In this document: piece by piece, positions 8,309 to 17,615 of the stretch
Position numbering within the stretch: position 1 is the stretch's first letter
How the letters are laid out: each line of letters opens with the position of its first letter
NCBI GenBank assembly: GCA_025062155.1
Contig: JANXAM010000004.1
Span: 5,160 to 69,159 of the forward strand
DNA length: 64,000 nt
Origin: Gloeomargarita sp. SKYB120
GTDB taxonomy: Bacteria > Cyanobacteriota > Cyanobacteriia > Gloeomargaritales > Gloeomargaritaceae
Direction: 5' to 3'
Position numbers and translations under genes: made by a program
Notes under the pieces: model-generated
Databases searched by the model: none
What the model was told of the DNA's origin: nothing
The model's input: only the letters and a program-made list of their open reading frames with translations

Positions 8309-9292
8309 TTAAATCTTACCTCGAACCAAATCTGTCACCGTCTGGACAATTTGTTCCGGTTGCACCACTGTCAACCGCTCGAGGGTGCCGTTGTAGGGGG
8401 TGGGAACGTCCAGAGACGAGAGCCGCACCACCGGCGCGTCTAACTCATCAAACAACCGCTCCATTACCCCGGCGCAAATTTCGGCACCAATACCTCCCGT
8501 CTTCATACATTCTTCAACAACCACCAGCCGGTGCGTCTTGCGCAGCGATGCCCCAATCGTTTCCCAGTCCAACGGTTTCAGGGAAATCAAATCAATCACT
8601 TCGGGGTGAATGCCGCGCCGTTCCAACGCCGGTAGGGCCTGCAACACATGATGGCGCATGCGGGAATAGGTGAGTATCGTCACGTCTTCGCCCGGTTGCA
8701 CCAACTCAGCTTTATCCAGGGGCAACAGGTACTCCTCGTCGGGAAGGTCCTGCTTCAAGTTGTAGAGTAGCACATGCTCAAAAAACAGCACCGGATTGTT
8801 GTCTCGAATCGCCGATTTCAGTAACCCCTTGGCGTTATAGGGGGTTGAGCAGGCCACAATTTTTAACCCCGGCACCGCTTGAAAATAGGCCTCCAATCGC
8901 TGAGAATGCTCCGCTCCCAACTGCCGTCCCACGCCGCCTGGTCCCCGAATCACAATGGGAATAGTGAAATTGCCCCCCGACGTGTAGCGCAACATGCCGG
9001 CGTTGTTGGCAATTTGGTTAAACGCCAGCAGCAAAAATCCCATGTTCATCCCTTCGACAATCGGGCGCAATCCCGTCATTGCCGCGCCAATCGCTAGGCC
9101 CGTAAAACTGTTCTCGCAAATGGGCGTATCCAACACACGGAGTTCCCCGTACTTCTTATACAGGTCTTTGGTGACCTTGTAGGAACCGCCGTAGTGGCCT
9201 ACATCTTCCCCCAGCACAAACACGGTGGGGTCCCGCGCCATTTCCTCGTCAATGGCCGCTCGCAGGGCGTTGAACATAAAGGTTTCCGCCAT
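8309..9292 (-). CDS. pdhB: Pyruvate dehydrogenase E1 component, beta subunit
   Basis: Beta subunit of the heterotetrameric (alpha2beta2) E1 that decarboxylates pyruvate with thiamine diphosphate and passes the acetyl group to the E2 lipoyl domain. Length 327 residues, normal. Seen: the N-terminal [20 protein letters not shown], the conserved [39 protein letters not shown] and a complete C-terminal transketolase domain ([16 protein letters not shown]). It follows pdhA after 9 nt, so the pair is one operon. Confidence 0.96.
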   Translation of the reverse strand: MAETFMFNALRAAIDEEMARDPTVFVLGEDVGHYGGSYKVTKDLYKKYGELRVLDTPICENSFTGLAIGAAMTGLRPIVEGMNMGFLLLAFNQIANNAGMLRYTSGGNFTIPIVIRGPGGVGRQLGAEHSQRLEAYFQAVPGLKIVACSTPYNAKGLLKSAIRDNNPVLFFEHVLLYNLKQDLPDEEYLLPLDKAELVQPGEDVTILTYSRMRHHVLQALPALERRGIHPEVIDLISLKPLDWETIGASLRKTHRLVVVEECMKTGGIGAEICAGVMERLFDELDAPVVRLSSLDVPTPYNGTLERLTVVQPEQIVQTVTDLVRGKI

Positions 9293-9301
9293 GGTTACGC
9301 T

Positions 9302-10336
9302 TTACTCCTCCGCATAGACGTAGCGCCACAGTTCGTCGGGCGACGGCTCAGGACTCTGTTCGGCAAAGGCCACCGCATCGTCGACCACTTGTTTCACCTT
9401 TTGCTGAATCGCCTGCAAATCCTGGCTGGTCGCCAAGTCCTGTTCCACAAGAAAACTACCCAGGCGTTTGATGGGGTCGCGGCTCAGCCAGAATTCTTTT
9501 TCTTCTTTACTGCGCAATTCGTCGGGGTCGGCTAGGGAATGTCCCCGGAACCGGTAGGTCAGCGCTTCGATCAAGGTGGGACCTTCCCCCGCCCGTGCAC
9601 GTGCGACAGCTTCTCGAGCCACTTCGCGCACCGCCAGCACATCCATCCCGTCCACCTCCACGCCCACCATATTGAACACACTGGCTTTTTTGTATATGTG
9701 GGGGTCGGACGCCGCCCGCGCATGGGCCATGCCAATCGCCCACAGGTTGTTTTCCACCACAAAAATCATGGGTAATTTCCACAGGGCCGCCATGTTCAAT
9801 GTCTCAAAAAACTGGCCGTTGTTGCAGGCCCCGTCCCCAAAAAAGCAGGCGGTGACCTCATCCGCCTGGGCATCCCCAAGCACCTCCCGCCGGTATTTAG
9901 TCTGAAACGCTGCGCCGGCTGCGACGGGAATCCCTTCCGCTACGAAGGCGTAGCCCCCCAAAAACCGTTGCCGCGCTGAAAACAGGTGCATCGAACCGCC
10001 GCGCCCCTTGCTGCAGCCAGTGACCTTGCCAAAGAGTTCCGCCATGACTTCCCGCGCTGGGATACCGGCACTCAGAGCGTGCACATGGTCCCGATACGTA
10101 CTGCACACGTAATCAACCCCTGGCCGCAGCGCTCCCCGGATCACTCCCGTCGAGACCGCTTCTTGACCGTTGTAGAGATGCACAAACCCAAACATCTTGC
10201 CCCGGTAGTACATCTCGGCGCACTTGTCTTCAAACGTCCGCCCCAGCACCATGTCCTCGTACAGCAGGAGACCTTCTTCCCGGGTCAACTGCAGCGTCGC
10301 TGGCGAAAAAGTCGGTAGCGGACGTTCCTGGACCAT
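9302..10336 (-). CDS. pdhA: Pyruvate dehydrogenase E1 component, alpha subunit
   Basis: Alpha subunit of pyruvate dehydrogenase E1, binding thiamine diphosphate through the motif GDGACNNG...ENN that is fully present. The start chosen is [10 protein letters not shown] (10336), the usual cyanobacterial beginning, giving 344 residues; the reading frame stays open 21 codons further upstream. The phosphorylation-loop-like region [18 protein letters not shown] is intact. It is followed closely by pdhB and preceded 69 nt upstream by a small unknown gene on the same strand. Confidence 0.96.
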   Translation of the reverse strand: MVQERPLPTFSPATLQLTREEGLLLYEDMVLGRTFEDKCAEMYYRGKMFGFVHLYNGQEAVSTGVIRGALRPGVDYVCSTYRDHVHALSAGIPAREVMAELFGKVTGCSKGRGGSMHLFSARQRFLGGYAFVAEGIPVAAGAAFQTKYRREVLGDAQADEVTACFFGDGACNNGQFFETLNMAALWKLPMIFVVENNLWAIGMAHARAASDPHIYKKASVFNMVGVEVDGMDVLAVREVAREAVARARAGEGPTLIEALTYRFRGHSLADPDELRSKEEKEFWLSRDPIKRLGSFLVEQDLATSQDLQAIQQKVKQVVDDAVAFAEQSPEPSPDELWRYVYAEE

Positions 10337-10405
10337 TGGTAGCAACGGTGAAAACAGTATTTTGTAGGATACTTCCGAAGGGGGCCATCCTTCAAGCAAT
10401 GCCAG

Positions 10406-10636
10406 TTAATCCTCGAGCAAGATCACGCCCTGGCTGACCCGGTCCATGAGCTGGTTAAGCACCTCCAGCTCCTGGGGCGTGACGTGGCCGTCTTCGCGCA
10501 CCTTGGCGCGAATTTCTTCCCACTCGCGCCGGGATAGGCGTCCATCGCGCGTCACCTGTTCGATTAAGCTAGTCAGTTCGGCCAGGGATTTTTGTTCCTC
10601 CGGCGTCGGGACGGTTTCACCGCTAATCTGCATCAC
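10406..10636 (-). CDS. Small conserved-looking helical protein
   Basis: A 76-residue, acidic, predicted all-helical protein with no Cys, no membrane segment and no signal. It has two similar stretches, LIEQVTRDGRLSRREWEEI and VREDGHVTPQELEVLNQLM, each resembling a helix - D-G - helix (EF-hand-like or TerB-like) unit. I do not recognise a named function. It sits 69 nt upstream of pdhA, same strand, and may share its transcript. The start may be the first or the second of two adjacent Met codons. Confidence 0.6.
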   Translation of the reverse strand: MMQISGETVPTPEEQKSLAELTSLIEQVTRDGRLSRREWEEIRAKVREDGHVTPQELEVLNQLMDRVSQGVILLED

Positions 10637-10717
10637 ACTCCCCCTTAGTCAATCGACACTCCCCTACCCTAACACAGCCCTTTGCGGGAAAAAGTTGCCT
10701 AAGTCGCATTATGATGG

Positions 10718-11179
10718 ATGGGTATGGAGATGACCTTTACCGACCTGGAACAGTTACTGCAGCACCATGTCGGCACTTGGATCTGTCAGCGGACCCGTTT
10801 TTACCTAGACGGCGCACCCGCGAATCACGGCAAAGCCCAGTTGCAGGTAGCTAATTTAGGGCCTGATGCCCCCCATTCGCTGGGTCTGGTGCTGACCTGG
10901 ACGGAAAACAATCAACCCGTAGGCCGTACTACGCTGGCCTTTGACCCTGCCTCGTCCTGCTTTTGGCATTACCCTGCAGGCGGCAGTCCCGCTACAGGAC
11001 ACTACACGTGGGACAGTCATGGCGTTTTAGAACTCACGCTCGCCGGGGCTGACGGTTTGCAGATTCAGGAACGCCTGTGGTTTGCTGCACCCAATCTACG
11101 GCTGCGAACCGTTCTAGTGCGTAACCAGCAAGGATTGGTCGCCGCTTCATTCTATTCGGATATCCGGCGGCTGACTTAG
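10718..11179 (+). CDS. CpcS/CpeS-family phycobiliprotein lyase
   Basis: Beta-barrel (lipocalin-fold) protein of about 150 residues resembling the S/U-type lyases that attach phycocyanobilin to phycobiliprotein cysteines. The diagnostic features are near the N-terminus, VGTWICQRTRFYL, and at the C-terminus, ERLWFAAPNLRLRTVLVR..ASFYSDIRR, which matches the family's E-x-x-W-F-x-x-P-N-L-R-x-R-x signature. Three close ATGs (10718, 10724, 10730) make the exact start uncertain. It is transcribed alone, divergent from the gene to its left. Whether it is CpcS or CpcU cannot be told from the sequence. Confidence 0.75.
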   Translation: MGMEMTFTDLEQLLQHHVGTWICQRTRFYLDGAPANHGKAQLQVANLGPDAPHSLGLVLTWTENNQPVGRTTLAFDPASSCFWHYPAGGSPATGHYTWDSHGVLELTLAGADGLQIQERLWFAAPNLRLRTVLVRNQQGLVAASFYSDIRRLT

Positions 11180-11279
11180 CTCAGAGGGCAACTACTGTTC
11201 AACCCCTGGTTTTCGATTGGCAAATACAGCTCAGCTATCTATGCTGGTCATGTCTTGAGGCCATAGGGAGTTGTTTGGA

Positions 11280-12248
11280 TTACTTCTTGGCTTGGCATTT
11301 TTCTTCTAGCCAGGCAATCACCGTTTGCCCAAGTTGAGTACCGCTCAAGCGGTCAATTTCCCGGATGCCGGTGGGACTGGTGACATTTATCTCCGTTAGA
11401 TAGCCGCCAATGATGTCAATTCCCACAAAGTACAACCCCGCCGCCTGCAGCGCTGGTCGCAAATGGGCCGCAATTTCTCGGTCCCTGGGAGTAATTTCCG
11501 CCGCCACCGCCTGGCCTCCCACCGCCATGTTGCCGCGAAAGTCGTGCCCGGAAGGGATGCGATTCACGGCGCCAATGGGTTCTCCGTCCAACAGAATCAC
11601 CCGCTTGTCCCCCTGGCGAATCTCCGGCAGGTACATCTGCACCATCACTGGCAACCGCCCGGCAGTGCTCAACTCAACCAGCGACGCGACGTTCCGGTCC
11701 GCCGGGTCCAAGTACAAAATCCCTTCGCCGGCCTTGCCCCCCAGGGGTTTTAGCACCGCAGGTCCGTAGCGAGCCAGGAATTTGCGAATGAAGGTGAGCT
11801 GGCTGGTGACAAGGGTGGGCGGGAGCAGGTGGGGAAACCGCAGAGCATACATTTTTTCGTTGGCCTCCCGCAGGGCGCTGGGCCGGTTGAGCACCAAGGT
11901 TCCAGGAGGCACATGGTCCAGTAGATAGGTTGCCCACAGGTAGGCTGTATCCACCGGTGGGTCCTTACGCATCCATACGGCGGTCATTTCCCCAAGGGCT
12001 AGATGCGCCGGTTCCCCCAGGCGATACCAGGGCTGGGGAATCTCGTAGCGTCCCTGCTGGAGTCGTACCGGTTGAATCTGCACCGGTCGCAGCCAAGCCC
12101 AGGTCTGTCCGTCTTGCACGCTGAGCTGGTCAATCGTGGTGACCCAGACTTCGTGCCCCCGCTGGCAAGCCGCCTCCATCAGGGCGACCGTCGAGTCATG
12201 CCCCGGGTCCAACCGCTCCAGGGGGTCTATCACGAACGCCAGCTTCAT
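11280..12248 (-). CDS. gshB: Glutathione synthetase
   Basis: ATP-grasp ligase that adds glycine to gamma-glutamylcysteine. Length 322 residues, normal for bacterial GshB. It begins MKLAFVIDPLERLDPGHDST, typical of the family, has NRPSALREANEKMYALRFP, the ATP-binding LKPLGGKAGEGI, and the C-terminal EINVTSPTGIREID. The start overlaps the glutaredoxin stop by 4 nt (ATGA), so it is the last gene of a three-gene coupled operon for thiol redox functions. Confidence 0.97.
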   Translation of the reverse strand: MKLAFVIDPLERLDPGHDSTVALMEAACQRGHEVWVTTIDQLSVQDGQTWAWLRPVQIQPVRLQQGRYEIPQPWYRLGEPAHLALGEMTAVWMRKDPPVDTAYLWATYLLDHVPPGTLVLNRPSALREANEKMYALRFPHLLPPTLVTSQLTFIRKFLARYGPAVLKPLGGKAGEGILYLDPADRNVASLVELSTAGRLPVMVQMYLPEIRQGDKRVILLDGEPIGAVNRIPSGHDFRGNMAVGGQAVAAEITPRDREIAAHLRPALQAAGLYFVGIDIIGGYLTEINVTSPTGIREIDRLSGTQLGQTVIAWLEEKCQAKK

Positions 12249-12499
12249 GCCTGTAGGAGCCGGTCTAACTCACCCGCCTGTTCCAGTTGGTAGAGTTCGT
12301 CGCAGCCCCCGATATGGCGACCATTGATGAAAATTTGGGGCACCGAACGCCGTCCTCCCGCCCGTTCTGCCATGCGACTGCGAGCGGCTTCATCCCCATC
12401 AATGGCGTACTCGGTGTAGGGAATCCCCTTGCGATTCAGCAGCGCCTTGGCCCGGATGCAAAATGGGCAGGTGCGCCATGTGTAAATCTCCACCTTCAT
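12245..12499 (-). CDS. Glutaredoxin (GrxC type)
   Basis: An 84-residue dithiol glutaredoxin. The active-site CPFC is at residues 11-14, the cis-Pro in SVPQIFING, and the glutathione-binding GGCDELYQLE follow in the normal order. The start is ATG at 12499, overlapping the stop of the ferritin-like gene by 4 nt; the reading frame is open farther upstream, but that part is only a shadow of the previous gene. It overlaps gshB by 4 nt. Glutaredoxin next to its own cofactor-synthesis gene is a sensible functional pairing. Confidence 0.95.
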   Translation of the reverse strand: MKVEIYTWRTCPFCIRAKALLNRKGIPYTEYAIDGDEAARSRMAERAGGRRSVPQIFINGRHIGGCDELYQLEQAGELDRLLQA

Positions 12500-13380
12500 C
12501 GGCGTTGCACGGTTTTGGGCGAAGGGGGATTGGGGTTCAAAAACAGGGGAATAAATCGCTCCATCAACTTCTGGGGGTCCCGTCGCCAAGCCCGTTGCAG
12601 GATGTCCAGGCGAGTTTGCTGCAAATCGGGCGCCAGTAACGCCGACGGCAACCGCTCGATCAAATAGGCGGGGCGCTCCCACACAGGCAGGGTGCTGGCA
12701 ATGGTCACCAGCCGCTCCACCCGCCGCAGTTCCGCGCCTAGGGTGATATCCATCCCCGACTCAAAAGCCGCCTGTTCAATCGCGCTGTAGCGGCGTTTGG
12801 CTTGTTCCACCAGTCGCTGGTGCTCTGGACTCTTGCGGGCCAACTGGGCCAGCCAGCGGTTGCCCCAGCGCACGTGGGCCGCCTCCTCCGGAAAAATTCG
12901 CTCGAGCGTCTCCCGAATCGCCACATTCTCTTCCGTCTGGGGCGCCTGTTTCAACGCTTGAATGTGCGCCGAGAAGTACTCACACCCCCGCTTTTCCGTG
13001 ACATTGATGGCCGCTAGCGATGAAATAAGGAATTCATCCGTGCCCGGCGTGTGGGCATCGCTGTCTAAAAGGGTTTCAAATTGCTCGATGTAGCTCGTGC
13101 CAGGCGGTTTGCCCACTGGAGCGCCCAGGTCACAGAGCAAGTCTGTCAACCACATGGCATGGCGTGCCTCGTCGCTGATGTGGTGGGACAAATCCCGCAC
13201 CAGTTCCGGGGGCTGGCCATTCAGGCGCTCCACCAGGTCGGTCAAGTCTTTGCAACTGCGCTGCTCGCTGAACCGGTAGCGGTTGAGGGTGATCAAATGA
13301 ATCTCCCGGTCCTGGACAACCTGCTCCAGAATCGCCCGGGCGCTCCACTCTCCAAACTTACGGGGGTAGGCGACGGTCAT
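12496..13380 (-). CDS. Ferritin-like di-iron domain protein
   Basis: A 294-residue mostly helical protein beginning MTVAYPRKFGEWSARAILEQ. Two E-x-x-H pairs typical of di-iron carboxylate proteins are visible: DEARHAMWLTDLL and PEEAAHVRWGNRWL, and other Glu residues fit the remaining ligand positions. It looks like the ferritin-like domain family found widely in cyanobacteria; the reaction is unknown. Start set at 13380; the frame continues 23 codons upstream, less likely. It is first in the coupled operon with glutaredoxin and gshB, which suggests an oxidative-stress or redox role (inference). Confidence 0.72.
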   Translation of the reverse strand: MTVAYPRKFGEWSARAILEQVVQDREIHLITLNRYRFSEQRSCKDLTDLVERLNGQPPELVRDLSHHISDEARHAMWLTDLLCDLGAPVGKPPGTSYIEQFETLLDSDAHTPGTDEFLISSLAAINVTEKRGCEYFSAHIQALKQAPQTEENVAIRETLERIFPEEAAHVRWGNRWLAQLARKSPEHQRLVEQAKRRYSAIEQAAFESGMDITLGAELRRVERLVTIASTLPVWERPAYLIERLPSALLAPDLQQTRLDILQRAWRRDPQKLMERFIPLFLNPNPPSPKTVQRR

Positions 13381-13510
13381 GGCTCTTAACCTAAACACGC
13401 CGAGAAACCAGCCCCATGTTACCGTGTTTGCCGCGCCAGCGACAACCAAACCAGCCCCCCCGCTTGACTATACTGGTAGATAGGCAACAAACCATCCCGA
13501 ATTTACAGAT

Positions 13511-15397
13511 ATGGCGATAAAAAAATCTCCTCAGTTTCCTAGCCCCCGCGCCATCGGCAACATTCTCTTTTTGATTGGCGTGGGTTTCCTGCTGCTGAAC
13601 CTGTTCCTACCCGGGTTGCTGGGGCCGCGCATTCCCCAGGTGCCCTACAGCCTATTCATCCATCAAGTGGATGAGGGGCAAGTAGCCCGTGCCTTTGTGG
13701 GGCAAAACGAAATTCGTTATCAGTTGCGCCCGGAATACGGTGGCCAAGTCCTGGCGACCACACCGATTTTTGACCTGAGTTTGCCCCAACGTCTGGAGGA
13801 GCACGGGGTCGAGTTTGCCGCCGTGCCGCCGCCCCGGAACAACTGGTTCACAAACCTGCTGGGTTGGGTGTTGCCCCCCTTGATTTTCGTGGCAATCTGG
13901 CAATTTTTCTTGGGCAGGGGAGCCGGTGGGCCCCAGGGCGCCCTCTCTATCAGTAAAAGCCGCGCCAGGGTGTACGTGGAGGGCGAAATGGGCAAGGTCA
14001 CCTTCGCCGATGTGGCCGGCTGTGACGAAGCCAAGGCGGAACTGGTGGAAATCGTGGACTTTCTCAAGTCGCCGGAGCGTTATATTCGGATTGGGGCGAA
14101 GATTCCCAAGGGGGTGCTGCTAGTGGGACCGCCGGGAACGGGGAAAACGCTGCTGGCCCGTGCTGTCGCCGGCGAAGCAAAGGTGCCGTTTTTCAGCATC
14201 TCCGGTTCGGAGTTTGTGGAGTTGTTTGTCGGGGTGGGTTCGGCCCGCGTGCGGGACCTGTTTGAACAGGCGAAAAAGCAGGCTCCCTGCATTATTTTTA
14301 TTGACGAGCTGGATGCCATCGGGAAATCGCGGACGAGTGTCGGTTTTTACGGCGGTAATGACGAGCGGGAACAGACGTTGAACCAGCTCTTGACAGAAAT
14401 GGACGGGTTTGACAGCTCCCAGGCGACGGTGATTGTCCTGGCGGCGACCAACCGCCCCGAGACCCTGGACCCAGCCCTGCTGCGGCCAGGACGGTTTGAC
14501 CGGCAGGTGCTCGTGGACCGACCGGACCTAGCGGGGCGGGAAGCGATTTTGAAAATTCATGCGGCCAAGGTGAAGCTCTCGCCAGAGGTGGATTTGCACA
14601 AGATTGCCGCCCGTACCCCTGGGTTTGCCGGTGCTGACTTGGCGAATCTGGTCAACGAGGCGGCCCTGCTGGCGGCCCGCAACCAGCGCGCGGAAGTGAC
14701 CATGGCCGACTTCAACGAAGCGATTGAGCGGGTGGTGGCGGGTCTGGAGAAAAAGAGCCGTGTGCTCAGCGAAAACGAAAAACGCATCGTGGCCTATCAC
14801 GAAGTGGGACACGCGATAGTGGGCTCTCTGATGCCCGGCTCAGGCAAGGTGGAGAAGATTTCCATCGTGCCGCGTGGCATGGCGGCGCTGGGGTACACGT
14901 TGCAACTGCCGACGGAGGACCGGTTCCTCCAGAGTGAGCCGGAATTGCGAGGGCAAATTGCCACGCTGTTGGGCGGTCGCGCCGCCGAAGAGCTGGTGTT
15001 TGGGCAGGTGACTACGGGTGCCAGCAACGACCTACAACGGGCCACGGACCTGGCGGAACGGATGGTAACGGCCTTTGGCATGAGCAAGGTGCTTGGACCG
15101 CTGACCTTCCAGCAGCGCCAGCAGAATATGTTCCTAGGCAACGCCATGGAAATGCGGCGCGCGGTGAGTGAGGAAACTGCCCAGGCGATTGACCGCGAGG
15201 TGCGGGAGATTGTGGAGCAGGGGCATCAACAGGCGCTGGAAATCCTGCGCTACAACCGGGAGGTGCTGGAGGCGATGGCCCAGGAAATCTTGGAGACCGA
15301 AGTCATTGAGGGGGAAAAACTGCACCACTGGCTCAGCCAGGTCAAGCTTCCTCCTTCTCTCGCGCCTCAACACGCGCCGATGCCGGTGGCGGTTTGA
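13511..15397 (+). CDS. ftsH: ATP-dependent zinc metalloprotease FtsH
   Basis: Membrane-bound AAA+ protease that degrades damaged membrane proteins (in cyanobacteria including photosystem II D1). 628 residues, full length. Two N-terminal membrane spans near residues 15-37 and 117-134 flank a lumen/periplasm domain. Walker A GPPGTGKT is at 206-213, Walker [12 protein letters not shown] at 261-271, the second region of homology at [20 protein letters not shown], and the zinc site HEVGH at 430-434 (Ala of the common HEAGH replaced by Val). Convergent with the LysM/DUF928 gene, only 4 nt between the stops. Confidence 0.97.
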   Translation: MAIKKSPQFPSPRAIGNILFLIGVGFLLLNLFLPGLLGPRIPQVPYSLFIHQVDEGQVARAFVGQNEIRYQLRPEYGGQVLATTPIFDLSLPQRLEEHGVEFAAVPPPRNNWFTNLLGWVLPPLIFVAIWQFFLGRGAGGPQGALSISKSRARVYVEGEMGKVTFADVAGCDEAKAELVEIVDFLKSPERYIRIGAKIPKGVLLVGPPGTGKTLLARAVAGEAKVPFFSISGSEFVELFVGVGSARVRDLFEQAKKQAPCIIFIDELDAIGKSRTSVGFYGGNDEREQTLNQLLTEMDGFDSSQATVIVLAATNRPETLDPALLRPGRFDRQVLVDRPDLAGREAILKIHAAKVKLSPEVDLHKIAARTPGFAGADLANLVNEAALLAARNQRAEVTMADFNEAIERVVAGLEKKSRVLSENEKRIVAYHEVGHAIVGSLMPGSGKVEKISIVPRGMAALGYTLQLPTEDRFLQSEPELRGQIATLLGGRAAEELVFGQVTTGASNDLQRATDLAERMVTAFGMSKVLGPLTFQQRQQNMFLGNAMEMRRAVSEETAQAIDREVREIVEQGHQQALEILRYNREVLEAMAQEILETEVIEGEKLHHWLSQVKLPPSLAPQHAPMPVAV

Positions 15398-15401
15398 CGG
15401 T

Positions 15402-16364
15402 TCAGGAACAGAGCGCTACGCCTCCTTTTGGATTGGGTTGGACACAGCGCAGGGGCTGGTTGGCAATTCCACCCAGGCCGATCCGGCTCAGGAGATTCCG
15501 CCAGTCCTCCACCAGTCCTGGCTCGTTCGGATACTGTCGCCGCAGAACTACCAGGGTTTGCAAGGCGTCGTACCAAAGACCGGCTTCAGCCAAGAGCGCT
15601 GGGTAGTCCCCGAGATTGGCTTGCCCTAGAGCAGCCGCCAGTTCCCTATTCGCCGGTGCCACTCGCTCAATCCGCCCCATGACCACCATCCAGCTATCCG
15701 GCTGGTCCGCCGTACATTGCACCGCCAGGGACCATTCGTACTCCTGGCCCACCTGGAGCGCCGGTGCCTCGAGGGGGAGGGTCAAGCCGCCGATCCCGCC
15801 GCCAGTGGCCGTAAACGTGGTGGCGTAGAGGACTTCCCCCACTTGACCTTGGGGAGTTACGAGGCGCAGTTGAAATTCCACAGGTGTAGGGCGCTCTAGC
15901 TCCGGCAAATACCAGAAAAAGGTGGGGTAGTCCCGCAGCGTCCGACCGTAATTGGTTTCGGGCACAAGCAGCCGCACCCTTTGGTTTTTGTCCTGGGTGC
16001 AACCCGACCCCCGCTTGGAGGCCCCTTCCCGTTGTCCTGGACGCCCGACCGCCGGTAAGTTCAAGCTGACAAACGCCGGACGCCGCCGACCCATCGCCAA
16101 CCGGGGTTGAAAGCTTGGGGGTAAGGGCGTGCGCAACGCCCGCTCCACCGGAGACAGGGGAATGACCAGTTGTTGACCCACTAGGATCAAATCCGGGTCC
16201 CGGCGTAGCTCCGGATTGGCCTGCAACATTTGTTCCAAGGTCAAGTTATAGCGACGGGCAATCCCGGTCAGGGTATCCCCGAGCTGCACCGTGTACAACG
16301 TCTGGGCAACCGCTAGGGAGGCCCCTAGCAAGAAAGTTCCCGCCGTCCAAATCCCTCGCCGCAT
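15402..16364 (-). CDS. Secreted LysM + DUF928 protein
   Basis: A 320-residue exported protein. Residues 1-20 are a signal peptide (MRRGIWTAGTFLLGASLAVAQ). A LysM peptidoglycan-binding domain follows (YTVQLGDTLTGIARRYNLTLEQMLQANPEL, about 23-69), then a C-terminal beta-rich DUF928 domain with the recurring pattern YGRTLRDYPTFFWYLPE and WYDALQTLVVLRRQYP. The role is unknown; the LysM places it at the cell wall. It lies downstream of a small unknown gene on the same strand, 16 nt away. Confidence 0.85.
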   Translation of the reverse strand: MRRGIWTAGTFLLGASLAVAQTLYTVQLGDTLTGIARRYNLTLEQMLQANPELRRDPDLILVGQQLVIPLSPVERALRTPLPPSFQPRLAMGRRRPAFVSLNLPAVGRPGQREGASKRGSGCTQDKNQRVRLLVPETNYGRTLRDYPTFFWYLPELERPTPVEFQLRLVTPQGQVGEVLYATTFTATGGGIGGLTLPLEAPALQVGQEYEWSLAVQCTADQPDSWMVVMGRIERVAPANRELAAALGQANLGDYPALLAEAGLWYDALQTLVVLRRQYPNEPGLVEDWRNLLSRIGLGGIANQPLRCVQPNPKGGVALCS

Positions 16365-16380
16365 GGTCCTAACTTTCGCA

Positions 16381-16626
16381 TTACTGAGACGATGGACTGG
16401 CGCCGTCGGCAGGCGCTACGGTGGGGCTGATTTCCAAAGACGGCGTAGGCGCTTGATACAACCGGCACATCTCCTGCTCCAAGCGCTGTTGGCCCAGACT
16501 GAAAAACCGCTGGCTGCTGTTGAAACCAAAGCCCGCTGGTTCCGGCGTCCCTATCCAGGGCGAACAGACTTGCGCCATCAGCAGGCCCATTACAACCCCT
16601 GGCATAACCTCTCCCAAATTCGCCAC
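16381..16626 (-). CDS. Small hypothetical protein
   Basis: An 81-residue protein with a short hydrophobic N-terminus (MPGVVMGLLMAQVCSPWIG), two Cys, and a Pro/Ser-rich tail. It fits tightly between the alpha-E gene (14 nt upstream) and the LysM/DUF928 gene (16 nt downstream) on the same strand, which is the main reason to call it a gene. I do not recognise it. Confidence 0.5.
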   Translation of the reverse strand: MANLGEVMPGVVMGLLMAQVCSPWIGTPEPAGFGFNSSQRFFSLGQQRLEQEMCRLYQAPTPSLEISPTVAPADGASPSSQ

Positions 16627-16640
16627 ACCCTCAGTCTAGC

Positions 16641-17606
16641 TCAGCTCCGCCCGGCTGGCTCGGGACGCAGGGCGAAAAACGTCTCAAAAATCGTATCGTC
16701 TAGGCGGTTGAATTCCACCAGCAGACGGTCCAAAAACTCGTGCAAACCGCCCTGGATAATCTCATCAATTGTGATGTATTCCAAATCGGCGCACAGGCGT
16801 CCCAGGCGGCGTTCGACCCCCATGCGCCAGTCCGGCAAGGCCGTTCCCGTAATGCAGTGCAACGAACGCTCGAGATGCCGCAGACAGAACAACACCGAGC
16901 GGGGAAATTCCCGGTTCAACAGTAAAAATTCCGCCACCAACCGAGGACTGATCAAATGCCGTCCCTGCTTGCGATACATCTCGTAGGCGCTAGCGGATTT
17001 CAGCAGGGCGATCCATTGAATTTCATCCAGGGTCGTCCCTACGTCCTGCACCGACGGTAGCAGCACATAGTACTTCACATCCACGATCCGCGCCGTCTTG
17101 TCCGCCCGTTCGAGCAGGCGGCCCATCTGGCCAAAATGCCAGGCCTCGTTGTGGGACATGGTGGCGTCCATGACGCCGGCGAAGCGGTGACTGGCCCGTT
17201 TCACCTCTTGAAAAAAGTGGTTCAAATCCACCTCTTGGCCCTGGGTGGCCGCCTGTTGCACCATCAAGTAAAAGGAATTGACCTCCTGCCACATTTCCGA
17301 TGAAATAATCTCTCGCACCGACCGGGCATTTTCCCGCGCTGCATACAGACAGGACACGATGGAGTTAGGGTAATCGGCGTCGAACGTCAAAAACTGGATC
17401 ACTTGCTCTTGGGTGGGCAAGCCGTAGCGTTCTCGAAACAGGGCCAAATCCCCCGTCACCATCACCAGGGGTTCCCATTGGGTTACCGACTGGTGGGGCA
17501 AATCCAGGATCAAATTCAAATTCACGTCCACAAAGCGGGCCACATTTTCCGCCCGTTCGATGTAGCGATTCAACCAATAGATGGAATGGGCCACTCGACT
17601 CAACAT
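16641..17606 (-). CDS. Alpha-E domain protein (DUF403)
   Basis: A 321-residue all-helical protein of the alpha-E family, opening with the family hallmark MLSRVAHSIYWLNRYIERAENVARFVDVN. It also has the conserved WEPLV, NARSVREIISSEMWQEVN and HFxQMGRLLERADKTARIVDVKYY segments. Its function is not established; these genes almost always travel with a circularly permuted ATP-grasp gene, as here (9 nt upstream), and are thought to belong to a peptide-ligation or peptide-modification system. Confidence 0.92.
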   Translation of the reverse strand: MLSRVAHSIYWLNRYIERAENVARFVDVNLNLILDLPHQSVTQWEPLVMVTGDLALFRERYGLPTQEQVIQFLTFDADYPNSIVSCLYAARENARSVREIISSEMWQEVNSFYLMVQQAATQGQEVDLNHFFQEVKRASHRFAGVMDATMSHNEAWHFGQMGRLLERADKTARIVDVKYYVLLPSVQDVGTTLDEIQWIALLKSASAYEMYRKQGRHLISPRLVAEFLLLNREFPRSVLFCLRHLERSLHCITGTALPDWRMGVERRLGRLCADLEYITIDEIIQGGLHEFLDRLLVEFNRLDDTIFETFFALRPEPAGRS

Positions 17607-17615
17607 CGTCCTTAC

